From assembly GCA_022410635.1 (NCBI GenBank), contig JAJVDF010000162.1:1646140-1710139 (forward strand): DNA of 64,000 bases. The letters are read 5' to 3'. The notes beneath the pieces were generated by a model. That model saw only the letters and a list, made by a program, of their open reading frames with translations. It ran no database searches and had not been told where the DNA came from. This document shows positions 20,720 to 31,252 of the stretch, one piece after another; the first letter of the stretch is position 1, and every line of letters starts with the position of its first letter. The DNA comes from Tretioscincus oriximinensis (lineage: Eukaryota; Chordata; Lepidosauria; Squamata; Gymnophthalmidae). The position numbers were made by a program, and so were the translations under genes.

Positions 20720-22205
20720 TGGTGTGAATGTGTCTAAACACAAACTGTCTGTATGAATTTAATAACATGAACCAAACTTTGCACCTCTCCATGTACAAAT
20801 TAAGAATAGTGCCATAATATTGTTGGGTCAATTCGTCATTTTGTTTAGCAGGATCTAACAGCTGATTTCATGCTAACTGCTGCCCATGGCCATCTGAAAC
20901 AGTGCTGGGAGATATTTATNCCACATCTGTGACCTTGATGGTAATGGGACAAAGGTACTGGATTCATGGATTACTTCCTGTGTTTGATGACTTCAGAATG
21001 GACATAACAGGGAAGGTGAGTCTTCTCAAGTCTTGTTGACAACATGGTGGTGGCAGGGCTCCACGTGTCAGGCAGAAAGGAAGTTCTCAGACCATTTCTT
21101 CTCACTCTGCCATTACACAGCCTAAGATCCATGTGGCTCCCACATTCATCCAATCCATTAAATGTCCTTCTCTCCTTATGGTGCATTCATGGCACAGATG
21201 CAGGATAAGCATCTCCCAGCATTGTTTCTGCATGCTACTTTGTTTTTTAACATGTTAGTTCTGTTCTTACTGTTAACTGCAATATAGAAATGCAAACAGA
21301 TAACAGTGGGGGGTGGCCACTCATTCGTGGGGTTCGGTGAACACTCAGAGATTAAAATCAATGATAAAATCTCCTTTCATAGAGGAGCTGCGAACAAATA
21401 CAAAAGCTCCTGGCAGCTTTTTTAATTGACAAAAGGGGTCGCCAATCCCAGAACCAATGGGAGGGCTGCCTAGGAGGGGCTACAGTCTCTCTCTCATCTC
21501 TGTAGAGGTGCCATTTTGTATTGAATTTCAACTTGAAGACTGAGAGAAAGACCAGTAAGTGCCTGAATGGACCTCTTTATGTCCCAGCCGCGTTCCTAAC
21601 TTTGCCGAAACTGGAAGAACCTGTGCCCCCCCAGCCCCAAACTGCACCAGCCAATGCTGATAGATAATTACTTAATTAATTAATTAAGGATTCTGACTGG
21701 ATCTGTTATTTTGGAAGTATCCAGCAGAATTTCATATCACACAGCCTGTTAGAAAGTATTGTTTTATTCATTATAATGCAACATAGGTTTCATTAAAAGA
21801 AAACAGCTGACTAGGGAATCAAAAGAACAATTTATTTTTTCCCTAGGTAAAGCATCTTCTATACAAATAATTCCTGGCAAATGGATGTCAAATGTATCTG
21901 AAATTAATTTACTCTTCAAATATTCAGATGTTTGCTGAATATTCACCAAATATTTGACAATATGCCTTTGACATACACAATTTAATTTCACAACTCTGCG
22001 TTTGACTTTGATATTTGATGTGATCTCATCATATTTGATAGGAGACATATAACACTTTTTGTATGTGACACTTGACAGCTTAGCATGTTTCATATTTCAA
22101 GACTGCAAAAATAAAAACCTATCAAGAAATGTCAGCAAACTTTAAAAGCACCCAAGTTTCAAATCTGACGAGGAGTGTTGCAAGCAAAACACACACCTGA
22201 GCTTT
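20720..22205. other. Unique sequence upstream of MYT1 start exon
   Basis: No gene or clear repeat. The 21400-21640 part is CG-richer, with a TTAATTAATTAATTAA run at about 21671-21688. An untranslated MYT1 exon could lie here or further right but cannot be recognised by sequence alone. Confidence 0.35.
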
Positions 22206-22209
22206 AAAA

Positions 22210-22430
22210 TAGAACATAAGAACATAAGAGGCCCTGGCTCGATCAGCTCATAGTCCACCCATCGTTCTGTCACACACAGTGGCTTCTGAACATCTCAAGC
22301 AGCAGAAGAATGAAAAGCCTTTGCCTGGTCTTGACACTCTGCAGAACACATTTAAATGAATCCTGCCTGTCTCTCAAACCTGGTGATGGTACCCAGACAA
22401 CACAACTAGTAGCCATTGACACATGTCCAT
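22210..22430 (-). mobile_element. Old CR1 LINE fragment
   Basis: Starts AGAACATAAGAACATAAGAG, followed by 'tcgatcagctcatagtcca' and 'aatcctgcctgtctctcaaa', a diverged CR1 3' end. Confidence 0.7.
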
Positions 22431-23275
22431 CATAGAAACATAGTTGGAAGGGACCTCAAGGGCCATTGGGTCCAACCCCCTGCTCAATGCAGGATACTGT
22501 AAACCATCCCAGTCAGATGGCTGCCCAGCCTGTTTGATGATTTCCAGTGAAGGAGAACTCACCACCTCCTGTGGCAACCTATTCCATTAGTTTATCACCC
22601 TTACTGTCAGAATTTTTTCTGATATATAATCTGAATCTACTTCCTTACATAGTCCTTCCATGTGATAATGAGAATAAAGCTGATCCCTCTGCTCTGTGGA
22701 AAAATATCTGTGATAGTCTTAGTTCAGAAAGTCCAGCAAGGGGGCTTGTAAGAGAAAGGTAGGTGGCATGTGCTTTCATAGACATGTCTACTTCTTCAGA
22801 TATGTCTACTACTACTTCTGCTCTGTGACAGCCCTTCAGGTATTTGTAAACAGCTATCAGGTCTCCTCTCAGTCTTCTCTTTTGTAGACTAAATATTCCT
22901 AGATCCTTTAATCATTCCTCATAGGACATGGTTTCCAGACCACCCACCATCCTTGCAATTCTCTTGTTCTAATTCATCAATGTCTTTTTTAAATTGTGGT
23001 CCCTTGACTAAACACAGTATACTAAGTTTGGTCTGTCCAAAGTACTGCAGAGAGGAATAATTAATTCATAAGAACAACATTCTATGCTCCTCTTAATTGT
23101 GTTTGCCTTGTTTTGCCAGTGCTCCACACTGTTGATATGTGTCGTTTGTGATCTACCAATACACCCAGGCCCTTCACATGTGCTGATTCTCAAACATATT
23201 CCTCCTATAATATACATGCTATTTCATTTTTCTTGCCCAGAGGTAGGACCTAGCATATAGGACTTTGGACCATGA
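22430..23275 (-). mobile_element. Long antisense CR1 LINE
   Basis: 'catagaaacatagttggaag' and 'gacctcaagggccattgggt' are the classical CR1 3' end. The rest reads antisense into the reverse-transcriptase coding end. It is interrupted at 22699-22816 by a foldback element. About 730 bp of CR1 without the insert. Confidence 0.8.
22688..22827. mobile_element. Foldback-family insertion within CR1
   Basis: TCTGCTCTGTG at 22688-22698 recurs at 22817-22827 and CR1 sequence continues seamlessly across. The 118-bp insert carries 'gaaagtccagcaaggggg' and 'catagacatgtctacttctt'. This is the clearest empty-site inference for the family. Confidence 0.8.
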
Positions 23276-23289
23276 ATTTTCCAGAAGAA

Positions 23290-23370
23290 TCTAATAGGAA
23301 TCCTGCTAGATTAGCCACAGCCATCTAGTCCAGCATCCTGTCTGCCACAGAAGCGATTAGTGGACTACTG
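23290..23370 (-). mobile_element. CR1 fragment
   Basis: 'catctagtccagcatcctgt' and 'ctgccacagaagcgattag' match the CR1 3' region. It ends at palindrome T at 23371. Confidence 0.6.
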
Positions 23371-23581
23371 TAGGCTGAACAGATGACCCGGGGTGGGGGG
23401 TGGGGGGGTTNAAAGCCCGTTTTGGGGGTGCCTCCTGTTTTTTTCTGAGAAATAAAAAATAAAAAAACTTTTTTTTCCAAAAAAAATCTTTTTTTGAAAA
23501 ATAAATTCCTCAGAAAAAAATGGGAGGCACCCCAAAACCGGCTTTCAACACNCNCNCCCCCGGGGTCATCTGGTCAGCCTA
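23371..23581. mobile_element. Palindromic element T with inverted flanks
   Basis: Ends TAGGCTGAAC and GGTCAGCCTA. Unlike other copies, the 20 bases on each side are inverted copies of one another (19 of 20), not direct 8-bp duplications. Confidence 0.85.
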
Positions 23582-23837
23582 CAGTAGTCCACTAATTGCT
23601 TCTGATCATCTCAAGTCAAGGACAAAAACCCATGGGAAAAACCAGCAGTTGATAAATGTCAAAACACACTTCTATCTATTCTCCAATCACAGGAATAATT
23701 TTAAAATCTGTAGCTAGAGATCCCCAAATTTCTGATTTGATTAAACAGATCTTAATCGTGCCAAAATATTGGTTGATCTATAAACTTGTCTTTGTTTAGC
23801 CATAACTAGATATCCTGTCAATGTTATATGTCATAGG

Positions 23838-24181
23838 CAGGGCTTTTTTTGTGTCGGAACGTGCCGGAACGCAGTACCGGCACCTTTTATTTAGGCAGGC
23901 AGGGGGGCGGGCGGCAGCGTTAGCAGCGGGGGAGGAGACGGCCGCCGCCACCCCCCCCCCTAAATAAAGGGGGCCGGTACTGCGGCGTTAGCGGCGGCAG
24001 CAGTGGCAGAGGGGTGGTGGTAGCGGCGGCGGCGGTGGCCGCCACTAACACCACCCCCCGCCCCCCGCTGCTAACACCGGGGCACCCCCCCGCTAACGCC
24101 CCCCCGCCCCCCGGTACTAACGCCGCCCCCCCCCTTGCCAGCGTTAGTACCATCACCTTTTTTTCTGGAAAAAAAGCACTG
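23838..24181. mobile_element. GC-rich hAT-type element
   Basis: Termini CAGGGCTTTTTTT and AAAAAAAGCACTG are inverted repeats. The perfect 8-bp duplication GTCATAGG lies at 23830-23837 and 24182-24189. The 344-bp interior is C/G-rich with CGGCGG runs and repeated GCTAAC / GTTAGC units. Noncoding: the two short open frames inside are repeat translations. Confidence 0.88.
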
Positions 24182-24284
24182 GTCATAGGAATATAACAAT
24201 TATTTTATAATTTTGTAAAGGGTTGTTTGTAGCTTTAAAAGATAATAAGACGTGGAGTTGGGTTATTCATTGCTATGTTTTTGT

Positions 24285-24370
24285 TTATTTATTTATTATA
24301 TTTCAATTTATATCTTATCCTCCACAAAAGGCTCACAGGGAGGCACAATTATAAAAAGGTAAATGCAGTG
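24285..24370 (-). mobile_element. L2-like 3' tail
   Basis: 'tttatttatttattatattt' followed by 'aggctcacagggaggc', the antisense tail shared with L2 copies. Confidence 0.55.
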
Positions 24371-24507
24371 TGAGCTAAATATAAAATGTCAGAATAAAGA
24401 GGTATGTTTAAGCTGGTGTCAAAACCATTTAATGTTGTTGCCTGGTTGATCTCTATATCTGATACTGAGCTGCAGGAGAAATCGGGGTACTAAGCCCCCC
24501 TCCACAT

Positions 24508-24556
24508 AATGAGTGAAACCTGAAATCTAAAAGTCATTGCGGATTTCACTCGTTCA
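24508..24556. repeat. Hairpin repeat U
   Basis: 'gagtgaaacctgaaatct' and 'gattgcggatttcactc' type arms around AAAAG. A better copy is at 57237-57280. Confidence 0.5.
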
Positions 24557-24699
24557 TACTGTATGTGTCTGCGAACCACATGTGGAATGGGCAAGACAAC
24601 CAGGTCTCCTGTGCTGGTGTGCGAGACAACTAACAAGGAAGTCAACACTGAGCATGCTCAGCATGTGATTTTGCATTGTTCTGTGCTAGCATCTTTTCA

Positions 24700-25018
24700 C
24701 TTCCATAATCTTCTGTTCTTCTATTCACAACAGACACCTGGTGAAGTAGATGAGGTTGAGAGAGCTTTGAAGAACTGTGAACTAGCCCAAAGTACCCCTT
24801 CACAGAAGTGGTACATAACTGAGCCAGGAGACCTCTAGATAAGAGCCCAGCACTCTAACATTAACACCAAACTGACCAGGGACCTTTCCACACTGAGCTT
24901 TATTCCAGGAGGCATCTTGGAATAATGGCCTATATAATCTGCACCAGCATGTAGATGGAATTGAACCGAGATACTTCCAGACAAGAGTCTGACACTCTAA
25001 CCACTGCGCCAAAGGGAA
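24700..25018 (-). mobile_element. Two adjacent SINE A copies
   Basis: The first (24700-24880) runs from 'cacaacagacacctggtgaa' to 'aacaccaaactgacca'; the second (about 24930-25018) has only the tRNA-like half, ending 'ctctaaccactgcgccaaa'. Confidence 0.7.
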
Positions 25019-25029
25019 GTTCCGCTTAA

Positions 25030-25505
25030 AGAAAAGGGATGGAAAAAATCCTTAGAATAGCCTGGTTGTACTGTCAAGAGTGGCCAAGACTTTGCGGTCC
25101 AAAGCATTAGTATTCTATGCAAAGAATGAAACAGCTATAGGATGCTGATAGCATCGCTTATGTACAATTGGATGGGGCAGAAAACGATGCGGTGGGGTGA
25201 AATAAATGGGACGGAGGGGCCAAGAGTGGATGGGGCAGAGGGGAAAGCAGTAATACGAAAGGCAGAAGCTGGAACACGAACGACAAGGAACAGCACGTAT
25301 GGCTGGCAGGGAGTCTGATGAAAACAGAGAGTCCTGCCTTCCCATTGGCACAGAGTNTTGACTAAGTGCCGGTTGCCAGGCATGTGGTGTCATCTGTTGT
25401 TGTTCTTCACTGAAGGAGAAGGAAAGGAAGGATGGAGGATATCTTCCCAGCAGTCCTGCAGCAAAGAGATAAAATGGCTGGGGGGCAGGAGGTGAGGGAC
25501 ATTCC
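25030..25505. other. Sequence without recognised repeat
   Basis: A 209-codon open frame covers 25115-25744 on the minus strand, but it runs through an L2 tail and a minisatellite unit. No family is recognised and I treat it as chance. Confidence 0.4.
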
Positions 25506-25507
25506 TG

Positions 25508-26045
25508 GGAAGAAGAGATTTGAAAGGAAGGCAAAGAGCTGCTCTCACCTAAAGCCAATTCCCAGAATCCTTTGGGGGAACCCCATGATTTTTGAATTGG
25601 TACAAGATATTGATGCAAATTGTTTGAATATGTTAATTTGGTTTTTATTGTTAACCACCCTGAGACCTTAGGGTACAGGGTAGTATAGAAATGTAAATAA
25701 ATAAATAAACAAGAGCTTGAGTGTACATCGTGTTTGTCTCGCATTCTAGTAGTCTTGTAATTTGAAAGAAATACATTTGAAAGGGAGGTAAAGAGTTGCT
25801 TTCACCTAAAGGAAACTCCCAGAATCCTTTGAGGGAAATCCATGATTTTTGAATTATTGCCAGAAGTAAACTTAACCCGCAACTGTAGATTATACTTATC
25901 TAGCATTCTAGTGGCAATTTGAAAGAAAGTATAGATTTGAATGAAAGGCAAAGAGCTGCTATCATCCGAAGGAAATTCCCAGAAGCCCCATGGTTTTACT
26001 TTTTATTTTGGTACAAGATGTAAACCCAACCTTAAGCCTTTCTTG
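25508..26045 (+). repeat. Three-unit minisatellite, unit about 130-170 bp
   Basis: Units at 25508-25620, 25748-25913 and 25914-26045 share 'aaggcaaagagctgct', 'cacctaaaggaaa', 'ttcccagaatcctttg' and 'catgatttttgaatt' in order. An L2 tail (25621-25708) separates the first two. Confidence 0.75.
25621..25708 (+). mobile_element. L2-like 3' tail
   Basis: 'ttattgttaaccaccctgag' and 'gtagtatagaaatgtaaata' with (AAAT)n, sense orientation. Confidence 0.7.
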
Positions 26046-26139
26046 GATTTTAAGGACAATTTCTGCATACAGAATAGCANAACGGACCAACAAGCGTGCT
26101 AGAAATTTCTAGTCCATGTATTGAATGGTCAAGGGAAGA

Positions 26140-26468
26140 CATGTGGAAGAAGATGTATAAATATCTGAAGGTCTGTCACAGAGCAGAGGGGTCAGCATTG
26201 TTCTCGTTGGCACATGGAAGGACTTGAAACAATGGCATGAAACTACAAGGGAGTAGATTTAGATTAGATATCAGAAAAAACTTTCTGACTGTAAGGGGGA
26301 TAAACCATTGGAACAGTTTGCCACAGGAGGTGTGAGTTTGCCTTCGCTGTGAGTCTTCAAACGGACTGGACAGTCACCTATCTGGGATGGTTTGATGAAT
26401 TCTGCATTGAGCAGGGAGTTGGATCCGATGATCCTGGAGGTCCCGTCCAACTCTATAGTCTATGATTC
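26140..26468 (+). mobile_element. CR1 LINE 3' end
   Basis: 'tctgtcacagagcagagggg', 'ttgccacaggaggtg', 'gatgatcctggaggtcccgt' and the end 'ctatagtctatgattct'. An older CR1 subfamily, sense orientation. Confidence 0.88.
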
Positions 26469-26469
26469 T

Positions 26470-26760
26470 AAGAAGAGTGGAGAAAGAAGAAGAAGAAAAA
26501 GAAAAAGAAAAAGAGGAAGGAAGGAAAGAAAGAGGAGAATGAGAGTAGGGTTTTATACTTCACTTTTTCCTCACCTGAAGGGACCCAAAGTGGCTTACAA
26601 GCTATTTTTTTTGCTTGAAGGCTTACATTCTATCTTCTTGTAATTGCTTACTTTCGGACAGCTAGGTTGGCTGAAGCTAAGATCAGTAGAGGGTGCTCAC
26701 CTCCCTCCCCACAGACACAGAGGCCATTGTTCTTAACCCCTGCATCACCGTGTCAAAGAT
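26470..26760 (-). mobile_element. SINE, family C
   Basis: Long AAGAAG/AAAGAA tail (26470-26540), then 'gggttttatacttcactttt' to 'cttaacccctgcatcacc'. Confidence 0.8.
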
Positions 26761-26959
26761 TCTAACATGCTTGCTGGTCTGGTATAATGGCCAGGGCAGA
26801 ATCTACGTCTCTTTNTCTCTTTTGACCAGCGGTGCTCGACTTTTCTCCTAAGCTTTTGAAAGTAAGGTTGATCCTTGCCCATGGTTGTTCTGGGTTGTTT
26901 TATTTCAAATACTGAAGGATGACAAAGTGCCCTCAAGTGCTGTCCATGAACCAAATATC

Positions 26960-27390
26960 TCGAATGGAATTTCCATGCATATTATTTCCCCTTGCAGTAA
27001 TGTAGCACTAACGCAGAATGATTTATCTGTGTGATTTGCTTGTGGGGCCATTGGAGGGGGGGTGGCAGAGAAATGAAAAACAATGGTAATTTATGCATTC
27101 TGTCATCCGCAGTCCTGCCGCCCCACTGCCTTATGAGCCCTGCNTTTATTGCAACCTCCCCAATAACCCAGGAAGACAATTACTATAATTTCTATTTTTA
27201 AAGCCTCGATTCCCTCCGGACCGATGGCTCACATTTAAAGTGTGAAGAGGAGCAGGTGTCAAAAGGACTTCATTACATTTACGAGCCTTTCAAATATGCC
27301 ATTCCTGGTGTTTGCCGGAGTTAATGCTTTCCGATGTATGCTTCACAATGGAATTAATATTTTTGATTGCTAGTGGAGAGCTCTCTGTCT
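26960..27390. promoter_or_regulatory. Candidate conserved noncoding region
   Basis: Unique, mixed-composition sequence without stop-free frames or repeats, including 'aagcctcgattccctccgga' and 'gaattaatatttttgattgc'. Looks like a conserved noncoding block but conservation cannot be tested here. Confidence 0.3.
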
Positions 27391-27439
27391 CTGAGTGTGC
27401 ATGTGGATACAACTACACATTTTTGCAGAAATGAAATTT

Positions 27440-27890
27440 AGCATGCCCTCCCTCCATTCCTCCCTCTCTCTCTATCCATATCCCTCCCTGCCCCAATATG
27501 TTTTCTCCTTCCCTCCCTCCTTCTATTCCTTCTTTCCATCCATGTTTTCCTCCCTCCCTCTCTCATTCTATTCTTCCCTCCCTCTCTTCTGTTTCCTACT
27601 TTCCTCCCTCTCTCTCCAACTCCTTCTCTGTCTCGATATGTTTCCTCCTTCCTTCCCTTCCTCCCTTCTTCTATTCCTTCTTTCCTTCCTTGTTCTTCTT
27701 CCTCTCTCATTCTATTCTTCCATCCCTTATATTTCCTACTTTGCGCCCTCTCTCCATCTCCTTCTCTGCTCCAATATGTTTCCTCCTCCCCTCCCTCCTT
27801 CTATTCCTTCTTTTTTCATGCCTCCTTTCTATAACATTTTCCTCCTTTCCTCTTTTCCTTCTTTTATTCTTCCATCCCTCCCTCCTTAAT
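27440..27890 (+). repeat. Pyrimidine minisatellite, period about 139 bp
   Basis: Almost pure C/T for 450 bases. The marker ATATG recurs at 27496, 27636 and 27774 (spacing 140 and 138) with matching flanks such as 'ttctattccttctttcc'. The overlapping open frames on both strands are artefacts of this composition. Confidence 0.8.
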
Positions 27891-27899
27891 GAGCCTTAC

Positions 27900-28605
27900 C
27901 AATAATTTTACCAGTCAAATGTGGGTGCAGCAATTACAGAATATCGATAAGTAAAAAAACATTAAAACATTTTTTAAATGTTGTTAAAATTAGGAGCTGC
28001 TTCTCACATGTATTATCCTGCACATCTATTTTGGAGAAGGTATTTTTGTGAATACGATAGGGAAGGGGTGAGGCCTGTTTTCAAGCCAACGTGGTATGTG
28101 TGAAGAAGTCTGAATTTAAGAAAGTTCTTAGGGAATCTGTCTGTTGCATAGAGAACAAATGCTATCTCAGATACTTTATGACTGGGGCGATTTGATGCTT
28201 TCTGTGTTATCACTTGAATGTTATGACTACAGAGACAGGCGAGGCAAAGCTTCCCCCTCAATAGCTGTCTGCTTTACTTTTCTTTATTTTCCGTGGGGGC
28301 AGGGAAAGAAGGGTTTCCCCTTATTGGTCAACTCCTTCCTGTATTTCAAATTGCAAATGAGAAAAGATGATGTAAGATAGAGGGGAGGACCGGGGAGCAG
28401 AAGAAAAGCAGAGCTGTTGACGTCCATCAGTAGGAGTTATTGTCCTAGGGGCAGGCCCTTATTAGGTTGTCTGTAAGCCCCTTTCTCAGGGGTTATATGT
28501 ACTGTACACTATACACAAACGTATACAGGCTTCAAATCAAATGGACAATCAAATCAAGTAGAAAGGAAACCAAGTAGAATGTTTTTAAACTACCCTGGGA
28601 AAACT
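27900..28605. other. Unique sequence
   Basis: Nothing recognised. No exon with splice signals and family similarity. Confidence 0.4.
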
Positions 28606-28608
28606 AAT

Positions 28609-28640
28609 GGAAGGAAGGAAGGAAGGAAGGAAGGAAGGAA
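28609..28640 (+). repeat. (GGAA)n microsatellite
   Basis: About seven GGAA units. Confidence 0.9.
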
Positions 28641-28671
28641 CGAAGATAGCATTGAAACTATTTTTGTCCAG

Positions 28672-28745
28672 CAAGGAGGCTTGTGACTACCAAGAGAAAA
28701 GTAGATGGCTTGAGCTTTGGTAGACATGCCTCCTTGTCGTTCATC
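28672..28745 (+). mobile_element. Foldback-family fragment
   Basis: 'gtccagcaaggaggcttgtg' and 'ttggtagacatgcctcctt' match other copies. Confidence 0.6.
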
Positions 28746-28794
28746 ATAGATTGTGACTCATCATGGAAAATCCAGGTGAAGGGCAGGATACAAA

Positions 28795-29125
28795 GGTTAT
28801 GTATTTATTTGCATTACTCTACCAACCTATACTCAAAGGTCTCGGCGCAATTAACAATATATTCTTGGCACAGTTATTTATTTATTTATTTATTTACATT
28901 TCTCTATCACCCTAAACCCAAAGGTCTTGGGACAGTTAATAAATTATTGGTGCCATTATTTGTTTGTTTGTTTTATTTTGTTGATTTGTGTTTCTCTACC
29001 ACCCTATACCCAATTTATTCATTCATTCATTCATTCATTCATCCATTCATTCATTCACTCATTCACTCATTCATTTGCATTTCTCTCTTCTACCCTATAC
29101 CTAAAGGTCTCAGGGCCTGCCACTA
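28795..29125 (-). mobile_element. Four L2-like tails in series
   Basis: The antisense tail motif (TTTCTCTACCACCCTATACCC then AAAGGTCT) occurs at about 28815, 28900, 28990 and 29080. Between the last two is an (ATTC)n run at 29017-29076. Confidence 0.75.
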
Positions 29126-29159
29126 ACACATGGATGGCAGATCTCTATTCCAGAGTCAA

Positions 29160-29275
29160 GAACAGGTGAAGATTTTGCCACCTTCTGCTTGATACTACCC
29201 AGGTACAATTGATAGGCCACTGCTGGACTAGGTGGGGTCTGCCCGATTCAGCAAAGCTGCTCTTATGTTCTCATG
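29160..29275 (+). mobile_element. CR1 LINE 3' fragment
   Basis: 'aacaggtgaagattttgcca', 'ccttctgcttgatac' and 'gctcttatgttctcatgt'. Confidence 0.7.
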
Positions 29276-29284
29276 TACATCATC

Positions 29285-29490
29285 ATTGTACACTTTTGGT
29301 AGACCTCTGAATANGCACCTCTTCAACCTGGCCTTTGGTTGAAGAAAACCTATTTTTCTTTCTTTAGATATTGTTTGGTTGTTGTTTTAATGTGCTAATT
29401 CTGTACTGTTCTTTTTACTGTTGACCACCCTGAGACCTTCCGGTAGAGAGAGGGGTATAAGTATAAATAAATAATAAAATAAATAAATAA
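29285..29490 (+). mobile_element. L2-like LINE 3' end
   Basis: 'cacctcttcaacctggcctt' (the HLFNLAF codons) then 'gttgaccaccctgagacctt' and (AAAT)n. Confidence 0.75.
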
Positions 29491-29499
29491 AATGACTGC

Positions 29500-30530
29500 A
29501 CTGCCCCTCTTCTAGCAAAGGCTGAGGACAACCTCTGGCACAAAACAAAGCACACAACCTTACGTGTGGGCCTGAATACTCATGCATATCCTATAGCCTT
29601 CTTGTCTCTGGCAGTCCCACACCTGCCTCCTTCAATGAACTAAAGCAGAGCCCATTCGTCACAAGTTTGCCCACACAGTGTCACTGTCTTCAGCTTTCAA
29701 TGAACATACATTGCAAGCAAATGAAAGAGACTTAAAAATGTTTTCTTTTTGCAGTGGCAGTTTGTCCGCTGTAATAAGTTACTACTTCTTCATGGGGGCT
29801 GGCATGTGACAGATCAAAAGGAGGGGTGTGTGTGAGAATCCCAATTCTGGAGTCTGAACCTTGATTGTATTATGCCCAGAGGAACAGAGTGAGAGTAAGC
29901 CAAAGCAGTGAGAAAGAGGATTTACAACTGGCTCTGAAAATGCACGGCTTTTTAAAAGGCATGCTTGTGCGAGGTTGTGTAGCTTGTGCATCAGCGGCAT
30001 AGCTCCCAGCTGCAGTTTTGCAGACATGCCCAGAATTCCCTCCCTCTCCTTTCCCCTTTAGGGTCCTTCCAGCTGCTTGATTTAAGTTCCCCTGACATTC
30101 CACCCATTGTGAGTCTTGTTCACAGCTGAATTAACTAGGAGTTTGCTGTTTTTACTTTTAGTCCCTCTACTCAGTTCCTTACTGTTAGCTCCAAGGAAGA
30201 GGGGGAGAAAGATATTTTGTATTAAAAAAAAAACAAGTATTTTTTCATGGCATTCTTTTTTATATCAAAGGTATCTCTTCCCTCCTCTTAAGGTCTCAAA
30301 TTAATAACAAAACAGCCTAATGAAGCGGACATGTCAGTTTTCATTTGCAGATGTGAAAAGGCGTAAATGAAACATTTAGCTACAAGCTATGCAGAACGCT
30401 TTCACCTCTATGGGTGAAGCAGATTAGAAAACGTGCTTCGTGGCACTGTGCCTGGCAATAAAAGGGGTTCCATCGTTGCAATATGCCTTTGCAAGCCTTG
30501 GAACTCATGCGCAAAAATGGTGTGATGTAA
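29500..30530. other. Unique sequence
   Basis: No gene or repeat recognised. Short open frames on both strands look random. Confidence 0.4.
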
Positions 30531-30534
30531 TTAT

Positions 30535-30645
30535 GTTCAGCCTCCTGGCCTAAGGATGGGTCCTCCAACCACATTCCTGTAAGCAGAAAATATGTTTCTA
30601 TGGGTAGGATTAGGTGCCGATTGGCTAGAGAGGCAGCATCCCTCC
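30535..30645 (-). mobile_element. Old CR1 fragment
   Basis: 'cacattcctgtaagcagaaa' and 'gattggctagagaggcag' parallel the old CR1 copy at 48660-48760. Confidence 0.55.
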
Positions 30646-30649
30646 NAGC

Positions 30650-31027
30650 TGTGGTGCAGGCTGGGAGCTGTAGTCCGCAAGGCAGGGCCCTGTGCAGGCT
30701 TGCAGAGATGCAAAGGGTAGGGNCTTNTCTGTGGTGGCTCCNACACACTGGNACAGCCTCCCTTTAGAGCCTATATTGTATAGCTTTTGGNACCTGGTAG
30801 AAACATACCTCTTCACCCAGGCTTTTGACTCTTGGCTCCCTCTGTGTTCTGCATTTCCAGGGAGGGTAAGTGGGTTGGAGGGAAAGAGGNAGAGAATGGA
30901 TCTTTTAAAATGTTTTATTAATGTGTATTTTTTTNAAAAANTGTCTTGATCTTTTGTTATCTGCCCTGGGACCAATGGTGAAAGGCAGGATATAAATAAT
31001 TTTAAATAAATATATAAATAAATAAAG
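30650..31027 (+). mobile_element. L2-like LINE 3' end
   Basis: 'cagagatgcaaagggtaggg', 'tctgtggtggctcc', 'cttcacccaggcttttgact' and the tail 'ggcaggatataaataatttt'. Eight ambiguous bases fall in it. Confidence 0.8.
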
Positions 31028-31252
31028 TGAGGAAATAAAGAATAATGACACCTAGAGATAGCCTTTGGTATTCATTGATTGGGCAATTGCTTCTGGGAAG
31101 AAAGGAAAAAGCCACTTCTGGTCAGGTTCTNAAGTTCCCAATATACTTAAGGAGACATGTATCAGAAAAAGCAAGTGCACATCTCCAGAATGAAGGANCA
31201 TCACCTGTCCCACTGTTTGGTGAACCTGCTACTGACCATCATGACAGAGGGG

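Noticed and set aside
24014..24196. Pro/Ala-rich frame at a CpG-rich spot as a first exon or CpG-island promoter
   Set aside because: The GC-rich block is wholly inside a hAT element with an 8-bp duplication.
25115..25744. 209-codon minus-strand open frame as a gene
   Set aside because: It spans an L2 tail and a minisatellite unit, has no recognised domain, and its frame includes an ambiguous base. Chance opening in repeat DNA.
27395..27905. 164- and 135-codon forward frames
   Set aside because: Low-complexity Ser/Pro/Leu/Phe translation of a pure pyrimidine minisatellite.
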